From: Gemmatimonas groenlandica | GTDB lineage: Bacteria > Gemmatimonadota > Gemmatimonadetes > Gemmatimonadales > Gemmatimonadaceae | Reading direction: 5' to 3' | Assembly (NCBI RefSeq): GCF_013004105.1 | Contig: NZ_CP053085.1 | Coordinates: forward strand, 1,984,001-2,048,000 | DNA length: 64,000 nt | Shown here: one piece after another, positions 36,581 to 45,720 of the stretch | Numbering within the stretch: position 1 is the stretch's first letter | Layout: the number at the start of each line of letters is the position of its first letter | Program-made: the position numbers and the translations under genes | The notes under the pieces: generated by a model | Told to the model about the DNA's origin: nothing | The model's input: the letters and a program-made list of their open reading frames with translations, nothing else | The model's database searches: none

Positions 36581-37441
36581 TCAGCCCAGGAAGCTTTCGA
36601 GCGACTTGGATCGTGAAACGTGCCGGAGACGCGACAGTGCCTTCTCCTTGATCTGACGAACGCGCTCGCGCGTGATGCCGAGCTGCGATCCGATTTCCTC
36701 GAGGGTCATCGGCTCAGTACCGTCGATGCCGAAGTACAGGCGCAGGATCTTCGACTCGCGCTCCTTGAGGCTGCCCAACGAGTCCTCGATCGCTTCGGTG
36801 AGCGCCTTCTCGAAGGTCTGCTCGTCGGGCGTCGCGTGGTTCGTGTCGGGCAGGTAGTCCAGCAGGCGATTGTCTTCGCCCGGAGTGAGTGGCGCGTCGA
36901 GCGAGAGGTGCACCTGCGAAATCGACATCGTCTTGGCGACTTCTTCCTCGGTGATGTCCATGCCTTCCGCAATCTCGGCGTGCGTGGCTTCGCGTCCGAG
37001 TTCCTGCAGCAGCGTGTTCGCCCGTTTCCCGATGCGGTGCAGCGTGCCGGCCCGGTTCAGGGGCACCCGCACAATGCGCGACTGCTCGGCCAGCGCCTGC
37101 AGAATGGCCTGACGAATCCACCAGACGGCGTAGGAGATGAACTTGATGCCCTTCGTCTCGTCGAACTTGTGCGCCGCGCGAATGAGGCCAAGGTTGCCCT
37201 CGTTGATCAGGTCGGACAACGACACGCCCTGATTCTGATACTTCTTCGCGACCGACACGACAAAGCGCAGATTCGATCGCACCAACTTGTCCAGCGCCTC
37301 CTGATCACCGACCCGGATCCGTCGCGCAAGCTCCGCTTCTTCTTCTCGGGAGATCAGCGGGTATGCGCTGATGTCGCGCAGATACTGATCGAGTGAGCCT
37401 TCCTCGTACGACACCTTCTTTTTCGGGGGCGTCACAGCCAT
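36581..37441 (-). CDS. rpoD: RNA polymerase primary-type sigma factor
   Basis: 286 residues from the ATG at 37441. Region 1.2 (DQYLRDISAYPLISREEEAELARRI), region 2 (NLRFVVSVAKKYQNQGVSLSDLINEGNLGLIRA, FISYAVWWIRQAI), region 3 and region 4 with the helix-turn-helix (TLEEIGSQLGITRERVRQIKEKAL) are all complete. Region 1.1 and the non-conserved insert are lacking, so it is a compact RpoD/SigA type; a group 2 sigma cannot be excluded. The frame upstream of 37441 does not look coding. Confidence 0.9.
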   Translation of the reverse strand: MAVTPPKKKVSYEEGSLDQYLRDISAYPLISREEEAELARRIRVGDQEALDKLVRSNLRFVVSVAKKYQNQGVSLSDLINEGNLGLIRAAHKFDETKGIKFISYAVWWIRQAILQALAEQSRIVRVPLNRAGTLHRIGKRANTLLQELGREATHAEIAEGMDITEEEVAKTMSISQVHLSLDAPLTPGEDNRLLDYLPDTNHATPDEQTFEKALTEAIEDSLGSLKERESKILRLYFGIDGTEPMTLEEIGSQLGITRERVRQIKEKALSRLRHVSRSKSLESFLG

Positions 37442-37599
37442 GGCAGCGCGGCTCGTGTGGCAGAGAGACTGGACATTCGACCGCGCGGCGGGGGGAGCGC
37501 GGCGTCCTACGTACAACAACTAACTGCTAACCCCTTAACGGTGAACTACTGAGGCACCATTCGTCAACGCATGCCGCCATTAAATCGCCACGCGCGCGG

Positions 37600-38370
37600 T
37601 CAGCGAACGAGCGCTCCCAGGCGGCCCCACCGGATACCGGTGAGCCACGGTACACGCGCCGCGGAGTCCGGGGTAAAACTGTAGTAGACGATCCACGGCG
37701 TCCCTCGCAGCAAACTGTCGGGGACAAAGCCCCAGTAGCGGCTATCGAGAGAATTATCGCGATTGTCGCCAAGCACGAACAAATGCTTGGGCGGTACCAC
37801 GATCGGGCCCCAGTTGTCTCGCGACGGACGATAGATCGGCGGCATGCCGGCTTCGGCGGCCGCGGCGGTATTGGTGAGATACCCGCGCTGCCAGCGGAAT
37901 TCGTCGGTCATCGGATCGACGTCCGGTTCAGTATGCGACACATATCGTTCGCGTACCGGTACACCGTTGCGGAGTAGCGCGCCGCCCTGCATGGACAGCG
38001 TATCACCGGGCCGTCCCACCAATCGCTTGACAAAGTTCTTGGTGGGATCGGTGGGCCACTCGAACACCAGAATGTCGCCGATTTGTGGCGCTCGCACCGC
38101 AGGCAAGCGCCGATGCGTATACGGGACCTCGGCGCCGTACAGCCACTTGTTCACCAACAGAAAATCCCCGACCAGCAGCGTGCGCTCCATGCTGCCGGAC
38201 GGGATCTTGTACGCCTCCACCACGAAGGTGCGGAGCACCAGAAACAGCAGCACCGCCGGCGGCAGCACTTTGGCCCATTCCCAGAGCCAGCCGAACGAGA
38301 GCGCGCGCCGACGCGAGCGGCCATTGGCCGCCCGCAGGGCATTCGCGCGATGATCTTTGTTCGGCGCCAT
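37600..38370 (-). CDS. lepB: Signal peptidase I
   Basis: 256 residues. A membrane anchor (about 33-50) leads into the catalytic core: Ser60 in IPSGSM, Lys115 in NFVKRLVGRPGD, and GDNRDNSLDSRYWG. It removes signal peptides from exported proteins, of which this window encodes several. It lies 7 bases after the ALDH gene. The 158 bases from its end to rpoD (37442-37599) show no gene and no clear promoter to my eye. Confidence 0.96.
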   Translation of the reverse strand: MAPNKDHRANALRAANGRSRRRALSFGWLWEWAKVLPPAVLLFLVLRTFVVEAYKIPSGSMERTLLVGDFLLVNKWLYGAEVPYTHRRLPAVRAPQIGDILVFEWPTDPTKNFVKRLVGRPGDTLSMQGGALLRNGVPVRERYVSHTEPDVDPMTDEFRWQRGYLTNTAAAAEAGMPPIYRPSRDNWGPIVVPPKHLFVLGDNRDNSLDSRYWGFVPDSLLRGTPWIVYYSFTPDSAARVPWLTGIRWGRLGALVR

Positions 38371-38377
38371 CAGGTTT

Positions 38378-39862
38378 TCAATAGTTGTCGATCTGCGCGC
38401 GCTGGAGTGCTCCGGAGTAGTCCACGTAGCCCACCTTGGTCTCCGAGTAGAACTCGTACACCTCCCAGCCGCCTTCGCGATGTCCGTTGCCCGTTTCCTT
38501 CACACCACCAAAGGGCAAATGCGCTTCAGCGCCGATCGTGGGCGCGTTCACGTACGTGATGCCGTTGTCGAGATCCTGCAGCGCGCGGAAGGCGACGTTC
38601 ACGTTGCTCGTGTACACCGACGACGACAGCCCGTAGCGGACACCGTTGTTTACCGCAAACGCCTGCTCGACGGTAGCGACCTGGATCACCGACAGCACCG
38701 GCCCGAAGATTTCTTCCTGCTCCAATCGTGATCCGGCGGTCACATTCGTGAAGATCGTGGGCTGGAAAAAGAACCCGGCGTCGAGCGCACCACCCGTGGC
38801 CCGCGCGCCTCCGCAACGCAGCGTGGCACCCTGCTCTTTCCCGATCTGCACGTAGCGCTCGACTTTTTCACGCGACGCTTCGCTCACCAGCGGACCGACG
38901 TCGTGGCCCGCGACGCGACCGTCGCCGAGCACGAGTGCCTGCGCGCGCGCCACGAGCTTCTCCACGAAGGTGTCGTGAATTCCGGCCTGCAGGATCAGGC
39001 GGCTGGTGGCAGTGCAGCGCTGACCCGTGGTTCCGAACGCCCCCCACAGCACTCCGTCGACGGCGAGATCGAGGTCGGCATCGTCGAGCACGATCTGCGC
39101 GTTCTTGCCGCCCATCTCGAGAGACAACCGCTTGTGCATACGGCCGCACGTCTCGCCCACGAACCGTCCCGTTTCGGTCGAGCCCGTGAACGAAATCACC
39201 GGCACCTGCGGATGCTCCACCAGCGCCTTACCAACCACTTCGCCCATGCCGTGCACCAGCTGAATCACTTCGGGCGGCAAGCCGGCTTCGAGCAGGATCT
39301 CCACCAGCACGGTGGCCGTGTGCGGCACATCTTCGGCGGGCTTGAGGATCACCGAGTTGCCACAGAGCAGTGCCGGGAAAGCCTTCCACGTGGGAATGGC
39401 CATCGGGAAATTGAACGGCGTGATCAGCCCGCACACGCCGATCGGGCGACGCATCGTCATGGCCCACTTGTTGGCCAGTTCGCTTGGCACCGTGTGGCCG
39501 AACAAGCGCCGTCCTTCGGTGGCCGCGTAATACGCCGTATCGATGCCTTCCTGCACATCACCACGCGTCTCCGCGAGTGGCTTGCCCATCTCGCGCGTCA
39601 TCAGATTCGCGATCTCTTCCTTGCGCGCCGCCATCAGATCGCCGACCCGACGCAGCACATCACCGCGCGCCGGTGCCGGGGTGCGCTTCCAGCGCTCGAA
39701 TCCGCGCTGCGCACTCGCCACGGCGGCGTCCACGTCAGCCACGCCGGAGGCCGGGAAGCGGCCGATCACGTCCTGCTGGTCGGCCGGATTTCGATTCTCG
39801 AAATACTCGCCGGTCAGCGGCGCGACCCACGCGCCGCCAATGAAGTTGTGAAAAGTCGTCAT
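38378..39862 (-). CDS. NAD(P)-dependent aldehyde dehydrogenase
   Basis: 494 residues with FENRNPADQQDVIGRFPA, VCGLITPFNFPMAIPTWK, FTGSTETGRFVGE, LEMGGKNAQIVLDDADLD, and the nucleophilic Cys in FGTTGQRCTATSRL; the C-terminal part has EEIFGPVLSV and LPFGGVKETGNGHREGG. The pattern is closest to the betaine/aminoadipate-semialdehyde (ALDH7/PutA-like) side of the family, but the substrate is not assignable. It lies 9 bases after a small membrane protein gene. Confidence 0.92.
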   Translation of the reverse strand: MTTFHNFIGGAWVAPLTGEYFENRNPADQQDVIGRFPASGVADVDAAVASAQRGFERWKRTPAPARGDVLRRVGDLMAARKEEIANLMTREMGKPLAETRGDVQEGIDTAYYAATEGRRLFGHTVPSELANKWAMTMRRPIGVCGLITPFNFPMAIPTWKAFPALLCGNSVILKPAEDVPHTATVLVEILLEAGLPPEVIQLVHGMGEVVGKALVEHPQVPVISFTGSTETGRFVGETCGRMHKRLSLEMGGKNAQIVLDDADLDLAVDGVLWGAFGTTGQRCTATSRLILQAGIHDTFVEKLVARAQALVLGDGRVAGHDVGPLVSEASREKVERYVQIGKEQGATLRCGGARATGGALDAGFFFQPTIFTNVTAGSRLEQEEIFGPVLSVIQVATVEQAFAVNNGVRYGLSSSVYTSNVNVAFRALQDLDNGITYVNAPTIGAEAHLPFGGVKETGNGHREGGWEVYEFYSETKVGYVDYSGALQRAQIDNY

Positions 39863-39871
39863 CCCTGAAAT

Positions 39872-40411
39872 TTAGCCCGGAATCACCCCTGGACCTACCG
39901 AGGGCAGGCCTCCCGAGGGGGCCGGGCAACTCCAGCCTTCACTCCGCTCCGCGGTTGGGACGGCGTACCCGGCGCGCGGTAGGACCTCGCGAGCACCCAG
40001 CACCAGCCCCCAAACCACCACCAGCAGCGAGGCCACGTGCGCGAGGCCAAGGCGATGGCGCCACGTCCCGATCGCACTCCACATGCCCAGCAGCGACACG
40101 GCACCGGTGGCCGCCGTAAACCCGATCAGCGGGCCACCGCACTGCGCCGGCCAGGGCCAGAACATCAGCCCCGCCGCGGCGCCGACGGCGATCGCCACCT
40201 TCACCCAGCCCTTCCAGGCACCCGCCGCAGGCGCCGACGACCCAACAGGGGCAGACCGCATCGGTGCCGCCACCGTGGGCGCGGCCACCGTGCGTGCCCC
40301 CGTCTTCGTCGGGGCGACGGCCTTGCTCTCGGCCAGTAGCGCCTCGTCGGAGACCGACGCCAGCTGTTTGTCGATCTTCGCCATCTCGGCTTCCCAATTA
40401 CGGTCGCTCAT
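39872..40411 (-). CDS. Hypothetical membrane protein
   Basis: 179 residues. A soluble, charged N-terminus (DRNWEAEMAKIDKQLASVSDEALL) and an Ala/Pro/Thr linker precede three predicted membrane helices (about 68-90, 94-112 and 120-140). No family is recognised. It lies between the NtrX-like regulator and the ALDH gene on the same strand. Confidence 0.65.
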   Translation of the reverse strand: MSDRNWEAEMAKIDKQLASVSDEALLAESKAVAPTKTGARTVAAPTVAAPMRSAPVGSSAPAAGAWKGWVKVAIAVGAAAGLMFWPWPAQCGGPLIGFTAATGAVSLLGMWSAIGTWRHRLGLAHVASLLVVVWGLVLGAREVLPRAGYAVPTAERSEGWSCPAPSGGLPSVGPGVIPG

Positions 40412-40440
40412 ACTCGGTGTGGCTGAAGGTCAGGCCCATC

Positions 40441-41817
40441 TCACGCCGGCGTGCTTTCTCGCGTCAAAGCATAACGCTCGATCTTCTTGTAGAGATTCGA
40501 CCGGGGCATGTCCAGCGCCCGCGCCGTCTCCGACACGTTCCAGTCGAAGGCGCGCAGCTTGGCCAGCAGAAACGCCCGCTCGGCGGCCACCTTGAACTCC
40601 TCGAAGGTGGTGCAGTCTACCAGGTTGCCCAGCCCCGCCGGCTCGGCCGACCGTTTTCCGACGAGTCGCTCCACGTCGGTGGCCGTGATCGTTGCGGCGC
40701 TGGCCAGAATCACCAAACGCTCCACCGTGTTGCGCAACTCGCGCACGTTGCCGGGCCAATCGAGCTCCGACAAGCGCACCAGCGCCTCATCGGTGATGCC
40801 GCGCGCCGGCAAGCCGTCGCGAGCGGCGAACTGCTGCAGGAAATACACTACCAGCTGCTCGATATCCTCGCGACGCTCGCGCAGCGGCGGCACCGTGATG
40901 GGCACCACGTTGAGCCGATAGAACAAGTCTTCGCGGAAGCGGCCGTTGGCGATCTCGTCTTCGAGCAACTTGTTGGTGGCGGCCAGTACGCGCACGTCCA
41001 CCTGAATCGGCTTGCTGCCGCCGATGCGCGTCACGAAGCCGTCCTGCAACACGCGCAACACCTTGGCCTGCGCGCTCAGCGACATGTCGCCGATCTCGTC
41101 GAGAAACAGCGTACCGCCATCGGCCTGCTCGAACTTGCCGGCGCGATCGGCGATGGCACCGGTGAACGAGCCCTTCATATGACCGAACAGCTCACTCTCG
41201 ATAAGCTCCGACGGAATCGCTGCGCAGTTCACTTCCACGAACGGCTTCTTCGCGCGCAGTGACCCGCGATGAATGGCCCGCGCCACGAGTTCCTTGCCCG
41301 TGCCGTTCTCGCCCGTGATGAGCACGCGCGCCGGCGTGCCGGCCACCTTGTCGATGCGCTCGAGCAATGCGCGTATACCGTACGTGCGCCCCACGATTTC
41401 GTAGCGCGATTCGATCGTTTCGCGCAGCCGCTCGTTCTCTTCCGTGAGCAAACGCGTTTCGAACGCATTGCGCAGCAGCACCAGCACGCGATCCGTATCG
41501 AGCGGCTTCTCGAGAATGTCGTAGGCGCCGAGTTGCGTGGCTTCAACCGCGGTTTGAATCGTGGCGTGCCCGCTGATCATCACCACGGTGGCGTTGGGAT
41601 CGGCCTGCCGCAGACGCTTGAGCACCTCGAGTCCATCGAGGCCCGCCATCTTCACGTCGAGGAACACAAGCTGCGGACGGAAGCTGTCGTAGATCGTGAT
41701 GCCCTCGGCACCACCCGTCGCAGTCTTGACCTCGTAGCCCTCGTACTCGAGCAGCTGGCCAAGGGCCTGACGGATACCCGGTTCGTCATCGACGACGAGA
41801 ATGCGGCGCGCGCTCAT
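40441..41817 (-). CDS. Sigma54-dependent response regulator, NtrX-like
   Basis: 458 residues. The receiver domain has Asp10/Asp11, phospho-acceptor Asp54, Ser82 and Lys104. The AAA+ domain has Walker A GENGTGKE at 169-176, the sigma54-contact loop GSFTGA at 216-221 and Walker B LFLDE near 237-241. A Fis-type helix-turn-helix ([23 protein letters not shown]) closes it. GSFTGA instead of GAFTGA is common in the NtrX branch. No histidine kinase is adjacent. The start overlaps the previous stop (ATGA). Confidence 0.93.
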   Translation of the reverse strand: MSARRILVVDDEPGIRQALGQLLEYEGYEVKTATGGAEGITIYDSFRPQLVFLDVKMAGLDGLEVLKRLRQADPNATVVMISGHATIQTAVEATQLGAYDILEKPLDTDRVLVLLRNAFETRLLTEENERLRETIESRYEIVGRTYGIRALLERIDKVAGTPARVLITGENGTGKELVARAIHRGSLRAKKPFVEVNCAAIPSELIESELFGHMKGSFTGAIADRAGKFEQADGGTLFLDEIGDMSLSAQAKVLRVLQDGFVTRIGGSKPIQVDVRVLAATNKLLEDEIANGRFREDLFYRLNVVPITVPPLRERREDIEQLVVYFLQQFAARDGLPARGITDEALVRLSELDWPGNVRELRNTVERLVILASAATITATDVERLVGKRSAEPAGLGNLVDCTTFEEFKVAAERAFLLAKLRAFDWNVSETARALDMPRSNLYKKIERYALTRESTPA

Positions 41818-42632
41818 GGAACCACAGCCTTATAAAGAGTGACCTTGCCGTTGGCGACGCGCACGTCGGCCACAGCCTTGGGCAACGGAATCGGTAACGC
41901 ATCCGACGGCAGCGAATCCGCCGTGACAGCACGATGCATGGCGCCGACGAGCGCCGGGATCAGCCGCGGCGGCACGTCGATGCCCTTGATGCGCAATTCG
42001 CGCACGCGGTACTCGGCCAGTCCCGGGCGAACGAGATCGAGGGTGCCGGCCATCCGCAACGTGTCGCGCCCGTCAAGCGCCACGCCGAGCAGTCCTCGCA
42101 ACGCGCCGTCCCCCGCCACATCGCGCAGTTCCACGACCGTGCGCACCAAGACCTGCTCGTCGACGATCGCCACTTCAGGGCGTGTGGCCGATGCGGGCAG
42201 CAGCTTCGACATGCCCGTTGCCAGCACGCCGGCGAGGTCGGGTGCGCGCAGCGACACGAAGGCCGGACCGTTGCGCCGCGAAAGGCGCGCGATGGACTCG
42301 CGTCCCGCCGATCCTGCAGGCGCAAGACGCGCCCACACGATCGCTTGCTCGCGTTTGGTGCGCTCTGCCCGACGGGCCGCGCCGTTCTCGGACGCAATGC
42401 GCGCGCCTTGGTTGCTGTCGAGGCGCTCGCTGGCCTGGGTGGCCGCGTCGGTCACGCGGCTTGCCGCACCGGAGGCCGCGCGTGACAGCACCGACGGTAG
42501 GCGATCGCCGTAGAGCCAGTACGCGCCGACGCCACCGACGGCGAGGACAACGATGCAGCCGATTCGAGAGAGACAGCCCAAGAGATGCGAGGGTCGGAGG
42601 TGGAACGGGAAGGTACGGCCGCCCACTCCCAA
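41814..42632 (-). CDS. Hypothetical membrane-anchored protein coupled to the NtrX-like regulator
   Basis: 272 residues with one N-terminal membrane helix (CIVVLAVGGVGAYWLYG, about 26-42). A charged helical linker follows, then an alpha/beta region containing VELRDVAGDGALRGLLGVALDGRDTL and ending [11 protein letters not shown]. The start may lie a few codons further in. Its TGA overlaps the regulator ATG. It could be an accessory or sensor-like partner of the regulator, but nothing in the sequence proves it. The gap 42633-42749 to the divergent lipoprotein gene has a duplicated GCGGTGCGGC. Confidence 0.6.
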   Translation of the reverse strand: MGVGGRTFPFHLRPSHLLGCLSRIGCIVVLAVGGVGAYWLYGDRLPSVLSRAASGAASRVTDAATQASERLDSNQGARIASENGAARRAERTKREQAIVWARLAPAGSAGRESIARLSRRNGPAFVSLRAPDLAGVLATGMSKLLPASATRPEVAIVDEQVLVRTVVELRDVAGDGALRGLLGVALDGRDTLRMAGTLDLVRPGLAEYRVRELRIKGIDVPPRLIPALVGAMHRAVTADSLPSDALPIPLPKAVADVRVANGKVTLYKAVVP

Positions 42633-42749
42633 AGGGCAGCGGTGCGGCTGCGGTGCGGCCGCAGTCGTGTCGGGCAGCTGCCGGACGGCGCTCGCTCGGT
42701 GGTACCCCGAATCGGGATGACCGGACCGCGCGCCGATCGTCCCTGACTC

Positions 42750-43658
42750 GTGCCCCTCCCCACTCGCTCTCGACTCCTCTTCCTGCTCACTGCGGGCGCG
42801 ATCCTTCTCGGCTGCGGCAGCGCGGAGACGTCGATTCCGCGGGCTTGGCGCCCGTTGCGCCTCGGCGCGGCGTCGGGTGAGGCGCCGGGCTGTCCACCGG
42901 TAGCCGGGACCTATGGCGTCGAGTCAGAGCTGCTCTTCGCCACGCTCGTCAGCCAACACCTGCCGGTCGCGGCGCGGGATATTTCGTGGAGTGCGTTTTC
43001 TCTGCAGGGCGAGGCCGACACCGCGCTGACGGTCATCGTGATGAACGCCAGAGAGGGCGCGGATACGCTGCGGCTGCAGCACGGGGTAGCCTACGTTTGC
43101 GCCGACGGATGGCTCACTCCCACGTTTCCCGCCGCCGGGCTGATAAGCGACGGGACCCACGAGTCGTCGAGCGAGTTGCGCGGCGCCGACCGAGACGTGG
43201 TCATCGCGGGGGCGAACGACGGCGCGCTGGTGGCTCGCCTGCGTACCACGACGCACGACGAAGTGGCTCTGTGGTGCGGTGACGGTTGCCGAAGCATGCG
43301 CGTGCCATTCAGTGCGAAGTCGACGGTGCGCTGGGAACGCCAGGCGCGACTCACCACTGACGTTGCCACCATTGATCCCGACGACCCGCGGCTGCGCCTC
43401 GACCCGCGCGAAACACGGGCGACCCGTCGGATTCGCGAGGCGCTGCCGCCGTACGTGACACTGCGCGGCGTGGGCCCGCGAGCAGACGGCTGGCACGTCA
43501 GTATCGACCTCCCCGACAACGCCAAGTTGGTGGAGGTGTTGCGCACGTTGAACGCGACGCCCGGCATCGCCGACGCGCGCGTCGAGCGGTTATACGAAAC
43601 GCTTAACCTCGAAGGCTCGTGGCATGAGGTGCTCTGGCTGCGGGTGACCAGCCGCTGA
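42750..43658 (+). CDS. Hypothetical lipoprotein
   Basis: 302 residues from a GTG, with a lipoprotein signal (RLLFLLTAGAILLGC). The mature part is strand-rich, with several Cys (GCPPV, VCADGW, LWCGDGC) that may form disulfides, and ends in an alpha/beta region (VSIDLPDNAKLVEVLRTLNATPGIADARVERL) that looks like a small ferredoxin-type fold. No family recognised. It is divergent from the membrane protein at 41814-42632. Confidence 0.65.
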   Translation: MPLPTRSRLLFLLTAGAILLGCGSAETSIPRAWRPLRLGAASGEAPGCPPVAGTYGVESELLFATLVSQHLPVAARDISWSAFSLQGEADTALTVIVMNAREGADTLRLQHGVAYVCADGWLTPTFPAAGLISDGTHESSSELRGADRDVVIAGANDGALVARLRTTTHDEVALWCGDGCRSMRVPFSAKSTVRWERQARLTTDVATIDPDDPRLRLDPRETRATRRIREALPPYVTLRGVGPRADGWHVSIDLPDNAKLVEVLRTLNATPGIADARVERLYETLNLEGSWHEVLWLRVTSR

Positions 43659-43763
43659 GTTCACGTGGCAGTACGCTGGCGCAGGGAGTCGGCGGCCGTA
43701 GTTTCGAGAGTTCCCCGCGCGTCAGGCGACGCGCCGATGTGAGCTTTGAGTGGAGGCATCGCC

Positions 43764-44450
43764 ATGACCACCCCGCGACGTGACTTCCTGCAGCAATTCG
43801 CCCTCGGCAGTCTATCTGCCACGCTCATTCCTTTCACGTCGCAGGCGGCGTGGGCCGAGCGTGCGGGCGCCGCGACCAGTGAACCGAGTGGCGCGCAGAA
43901 TGTCGATCTGTCGTGGACGCGTCGGCTTACCGGCAAGTACAAGTCCGTGTACGACAGTCCCGATATCGGCGGCGGACTGGGCGTGTTGCGCGCCGGCATC
44001 GTGAGCGCGCAGTACATGGCGGCCTTCAACGTGACAGCGAGTGCGCTGTCGCCGGTGATCGTGCTGCGCCATGACGGCATCGTGCTCGCGATGCAGCAGG
44101 AGTTCTGGGATCGCTACAAGATCGGCGAGAAATACAAGGTCACGCATCCATGGACAGGCGCCCCGCTCACACGGAGTCCAGCGCTGCTGCGAGCGGGCGA
44201 CGGCTTGCCCGCGGGGCTCGAGAACCACGCACTCGACAAGCAGCTCGCGCGCGGCGTGATCGTGCTGGCGTGTGCGTTGGCGTTTCAGGATGTCATCGAC
44301 ACAATCGCTGCGGCCGACGCGCTCGCGCCGGACGCCGCGGCGGCGAAGGCGCGCGGCCTGATGCTGCCGGGCATCATCATGCAGCCGTCGGGCGTGTTCG
44401 CGACGTCGGTGGCACAGGACAACGGCTGCGTATACGTGCGCGCCACGTGA
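43764..44450 (+). CDS. Tat-exported protein of unknown function
   Basis: 228 residues from the ATG at 43764, which has a TGGAGG site 7-8 bases upstream; a TTG at 43746 is in frame but lacks such a site. The N-terminus (TPRRDFLQQFALGS) is a twin-arginine signal, followed by export to the periplasm with a folded state. The body (IVSAQYMAAFNVTASALSPVIV, GVIVLACALAFQDVI) suggests a DsrE-like alpha/beta fold, weakly. The convergent neighbour lies 31 bases away; GCGCGC at 44460-44465 and 44477-44482 could form a small shared hairpin. Confidence 0.65.
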   Translation: MTTPRRDFLQQFALGSLSATLIPFTSQAAWAERAGAATSEPSGAQNVDLSWTRRLTGKYKSVYDSPDIGGGLGVLRAGIVSAQYMAAFNVTASALSPVIVLRHDGIVLAMQQEFWDRYKIGEKYKVTHPWTGAPLTRSPALLRAGDGLPAGLENHALDKQLARGVIVLACALAFQDVIDTIAAADALAPDAAAAKARGLMLPGIIMQPSGVFATSVAQDNGCVYVRAT

Positions 44451-44481
44451 GGTCGTAACGCGCGCTTTTTGCGTCGGCGCG

Positions 44482-45351
44482 CTAGCGGATGCGCACGGCG
44501 CCCTTCCCTGCCGCCGGGAACCGCGTGAACACCGCTGGGTCATGTCCGGGCACCACGACACCCGTGGTGCCCGCCAACTCCAGCATACGCTGTTGCGCCG
44601 CGAGGTTCGACACCCGATCGAGCGTCTGCGCAATCGGTGTGCGGGAGTCGAGGTTTTCGTACAGGTAGGCATTGTCAGAGGCCAACACCACCGTTCCGCG
44701 CGCCGTGATCACGCCGGCGTACTGCGACGCGAAGGTGTGCTTGCCGCCGGTGTACACACGGATGCCGGGCATGATCTCCTGGGCATCGCCATTCACGAGT
44801 TTCACGCGACCGGCCTGACGCAGCGTGTGCAGCATCGCCGCATCGAGCGCATCGGCGGCACGATCGAGCGACACGCCGCCCTCGCCCACGTGGTGTTCGT
44901 ATTCGTCGCGCTGAATCCACACGGTCGCGTTGGGAAACAGATCGATGCCATCGGCATGATCCCAGTGCACGTGCGACACGATGATATCGGTGACCTGCTC
45001 CGGCGCGATGCCAAGCACGCGAATCGCATCCGACGGCTTCTGATAGTCCACCGGTTTCCAGCGCGTCATGAACTTCTCGCGGTAGAAGCCGGCGTCGACG
45101 AGCACGATGCGCCCGTCGCCCGGCTTGATCACCCACACGGTCAGCGCGACATCCAGACGGCGCGACGTGTCGGCCCCGGCGATGAGCGACGACACCGGAA
45201 AATTGGCGAGCGCTCCGTAGCGCACGGCGAAGATCTCGGGAGCGGACTGCGCGCCGAGCGGCCGGGCGACTGGAACGAGGGGGGCGGCCGCGACCAGCGC
45301 GAGCGAGGCCAGGACCAGGGTGCGACGCAGTGCAAAGAGTCTGGATGTCAT
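44482..45351 (-). CDS. Secreted MBL-fold hydrolase, N-acyl-homoserine-lactonase-like
   Basis: 289 residues with a signal peptide (about 1-34, ending GAQ). The metal motif is HVHWDH (SHVHWDHADGIDLFPN), then QRDEYEHH, GGKHTFASQYAGV, LASDNAYLYEN and VPGHDP. This is the arrangement of AiiA/AttM-type lactonases, though export to the periplasm is unusual for those quorum-quenching enzymes. Lactone or other ester substrate is possible. Divergent from the BIG2 lipoprotein gene. Confidence 0.78.
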   Translation of the reverse strand: MTSRLFALRRTLVLASLALVAAAPLVPVARPLGAQSAPEIFAVRYGALANFPVSSLIAGADTSRRLDVALTVWVIKPGDGRIVLVDAGFYREKFMTRWKPVDYQKPSDAIRVLGIAPEQVTDIIVSHVHWDHADGIDLFPNATVWIQRDEYEHHVGEGGVSLDRAADALDAAMLHTLRQAGRVKLVNGDAQEIMPGIRVYTGGKHTFASQYAGVITARGTVVLASDNAYLYENLDSRTPIAQTLDRVSNLAAQQRMLELAGTTGVVVPGHDPAVFTRFPAAGKGAVRIR

Positions 45352-45720
45352 GCCGCTACGCTAGGGTACCGGCGCCGTCTGGGCCAGCGGCCGCCGTCGA
45401 CGGCAGCGTTTCAACGCGAGTTTCAAGGGGTCGGAGTCGTTGAAACGGGGTGCTCACCCACGAGTTCGTATGAACACCGAACAATGTGGCATATGTGGGA
45501 GACTCATAACCATTCCCCTCTCACAAGGCCGAGAACGGTAGCATTTCGCGGCCGAACGAGACGCCACTTTCTTGACTTTCCGGGCTTTTGGCTGAATGCT
45601 TTGTTCTCCTACCCTACAAAGTTCACGCGCCGCTACCCTGCTGGCCTCTGGCTCGGATCCCCGCCGCGCGCCCGGACTCCCTCATGTCGTGATTTCGACA
45701 TCGCCTTCTGGAGGCACCGT
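45352..45720. other. Gene-free region between the lactonase-like and BIG2 lipoprotein genes
   Basis: 369 bases without a supported gene, holding the inverted repeat at 45407-45447. A TTGACT at 45572-45577 could be a -35 box for the downstream gene, but no good -10 lies 16-18 bases after it. GGAGG at 45710-45714 is the ribosome-binding site for the gene at 45721. The open frame running through here (from 44542) is an extension without signal or family features. Confidence 0.5.
45407..45447. promoter_or_regulatory. Inverted repeat with 31-bp arm spacing, possible operator
   Basis: CGTTTCAACG (45407-45416) and CGTTGAAACG (45438-45447) are perfect 10-bp inverted copies offset by 31 bp, about three helical turns. 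A third, direct half-site GTTTCAAG sits between (45420-45427). It lies in the divergent region upstream of both the lactonase-like and the BIG2 genes. It could bind a dimeric regulator or form a hairpin. Confidence 0.4.

Noticed and set aside
45572-45601. Sigma70 promoter for the BIG2 gene
   Set aside because: A TTGACT is present but no convincing -10 lies at 16-18 bases, so it is only mentioned, not called.
44542-45720. Upstream 393-codon extension of the BIG2 lipoprotein frame
   Set aside because: Antisense to the lactonase-like gene, whereas a lipoprotein signal and ribosome-binding site mark the start at 45721.
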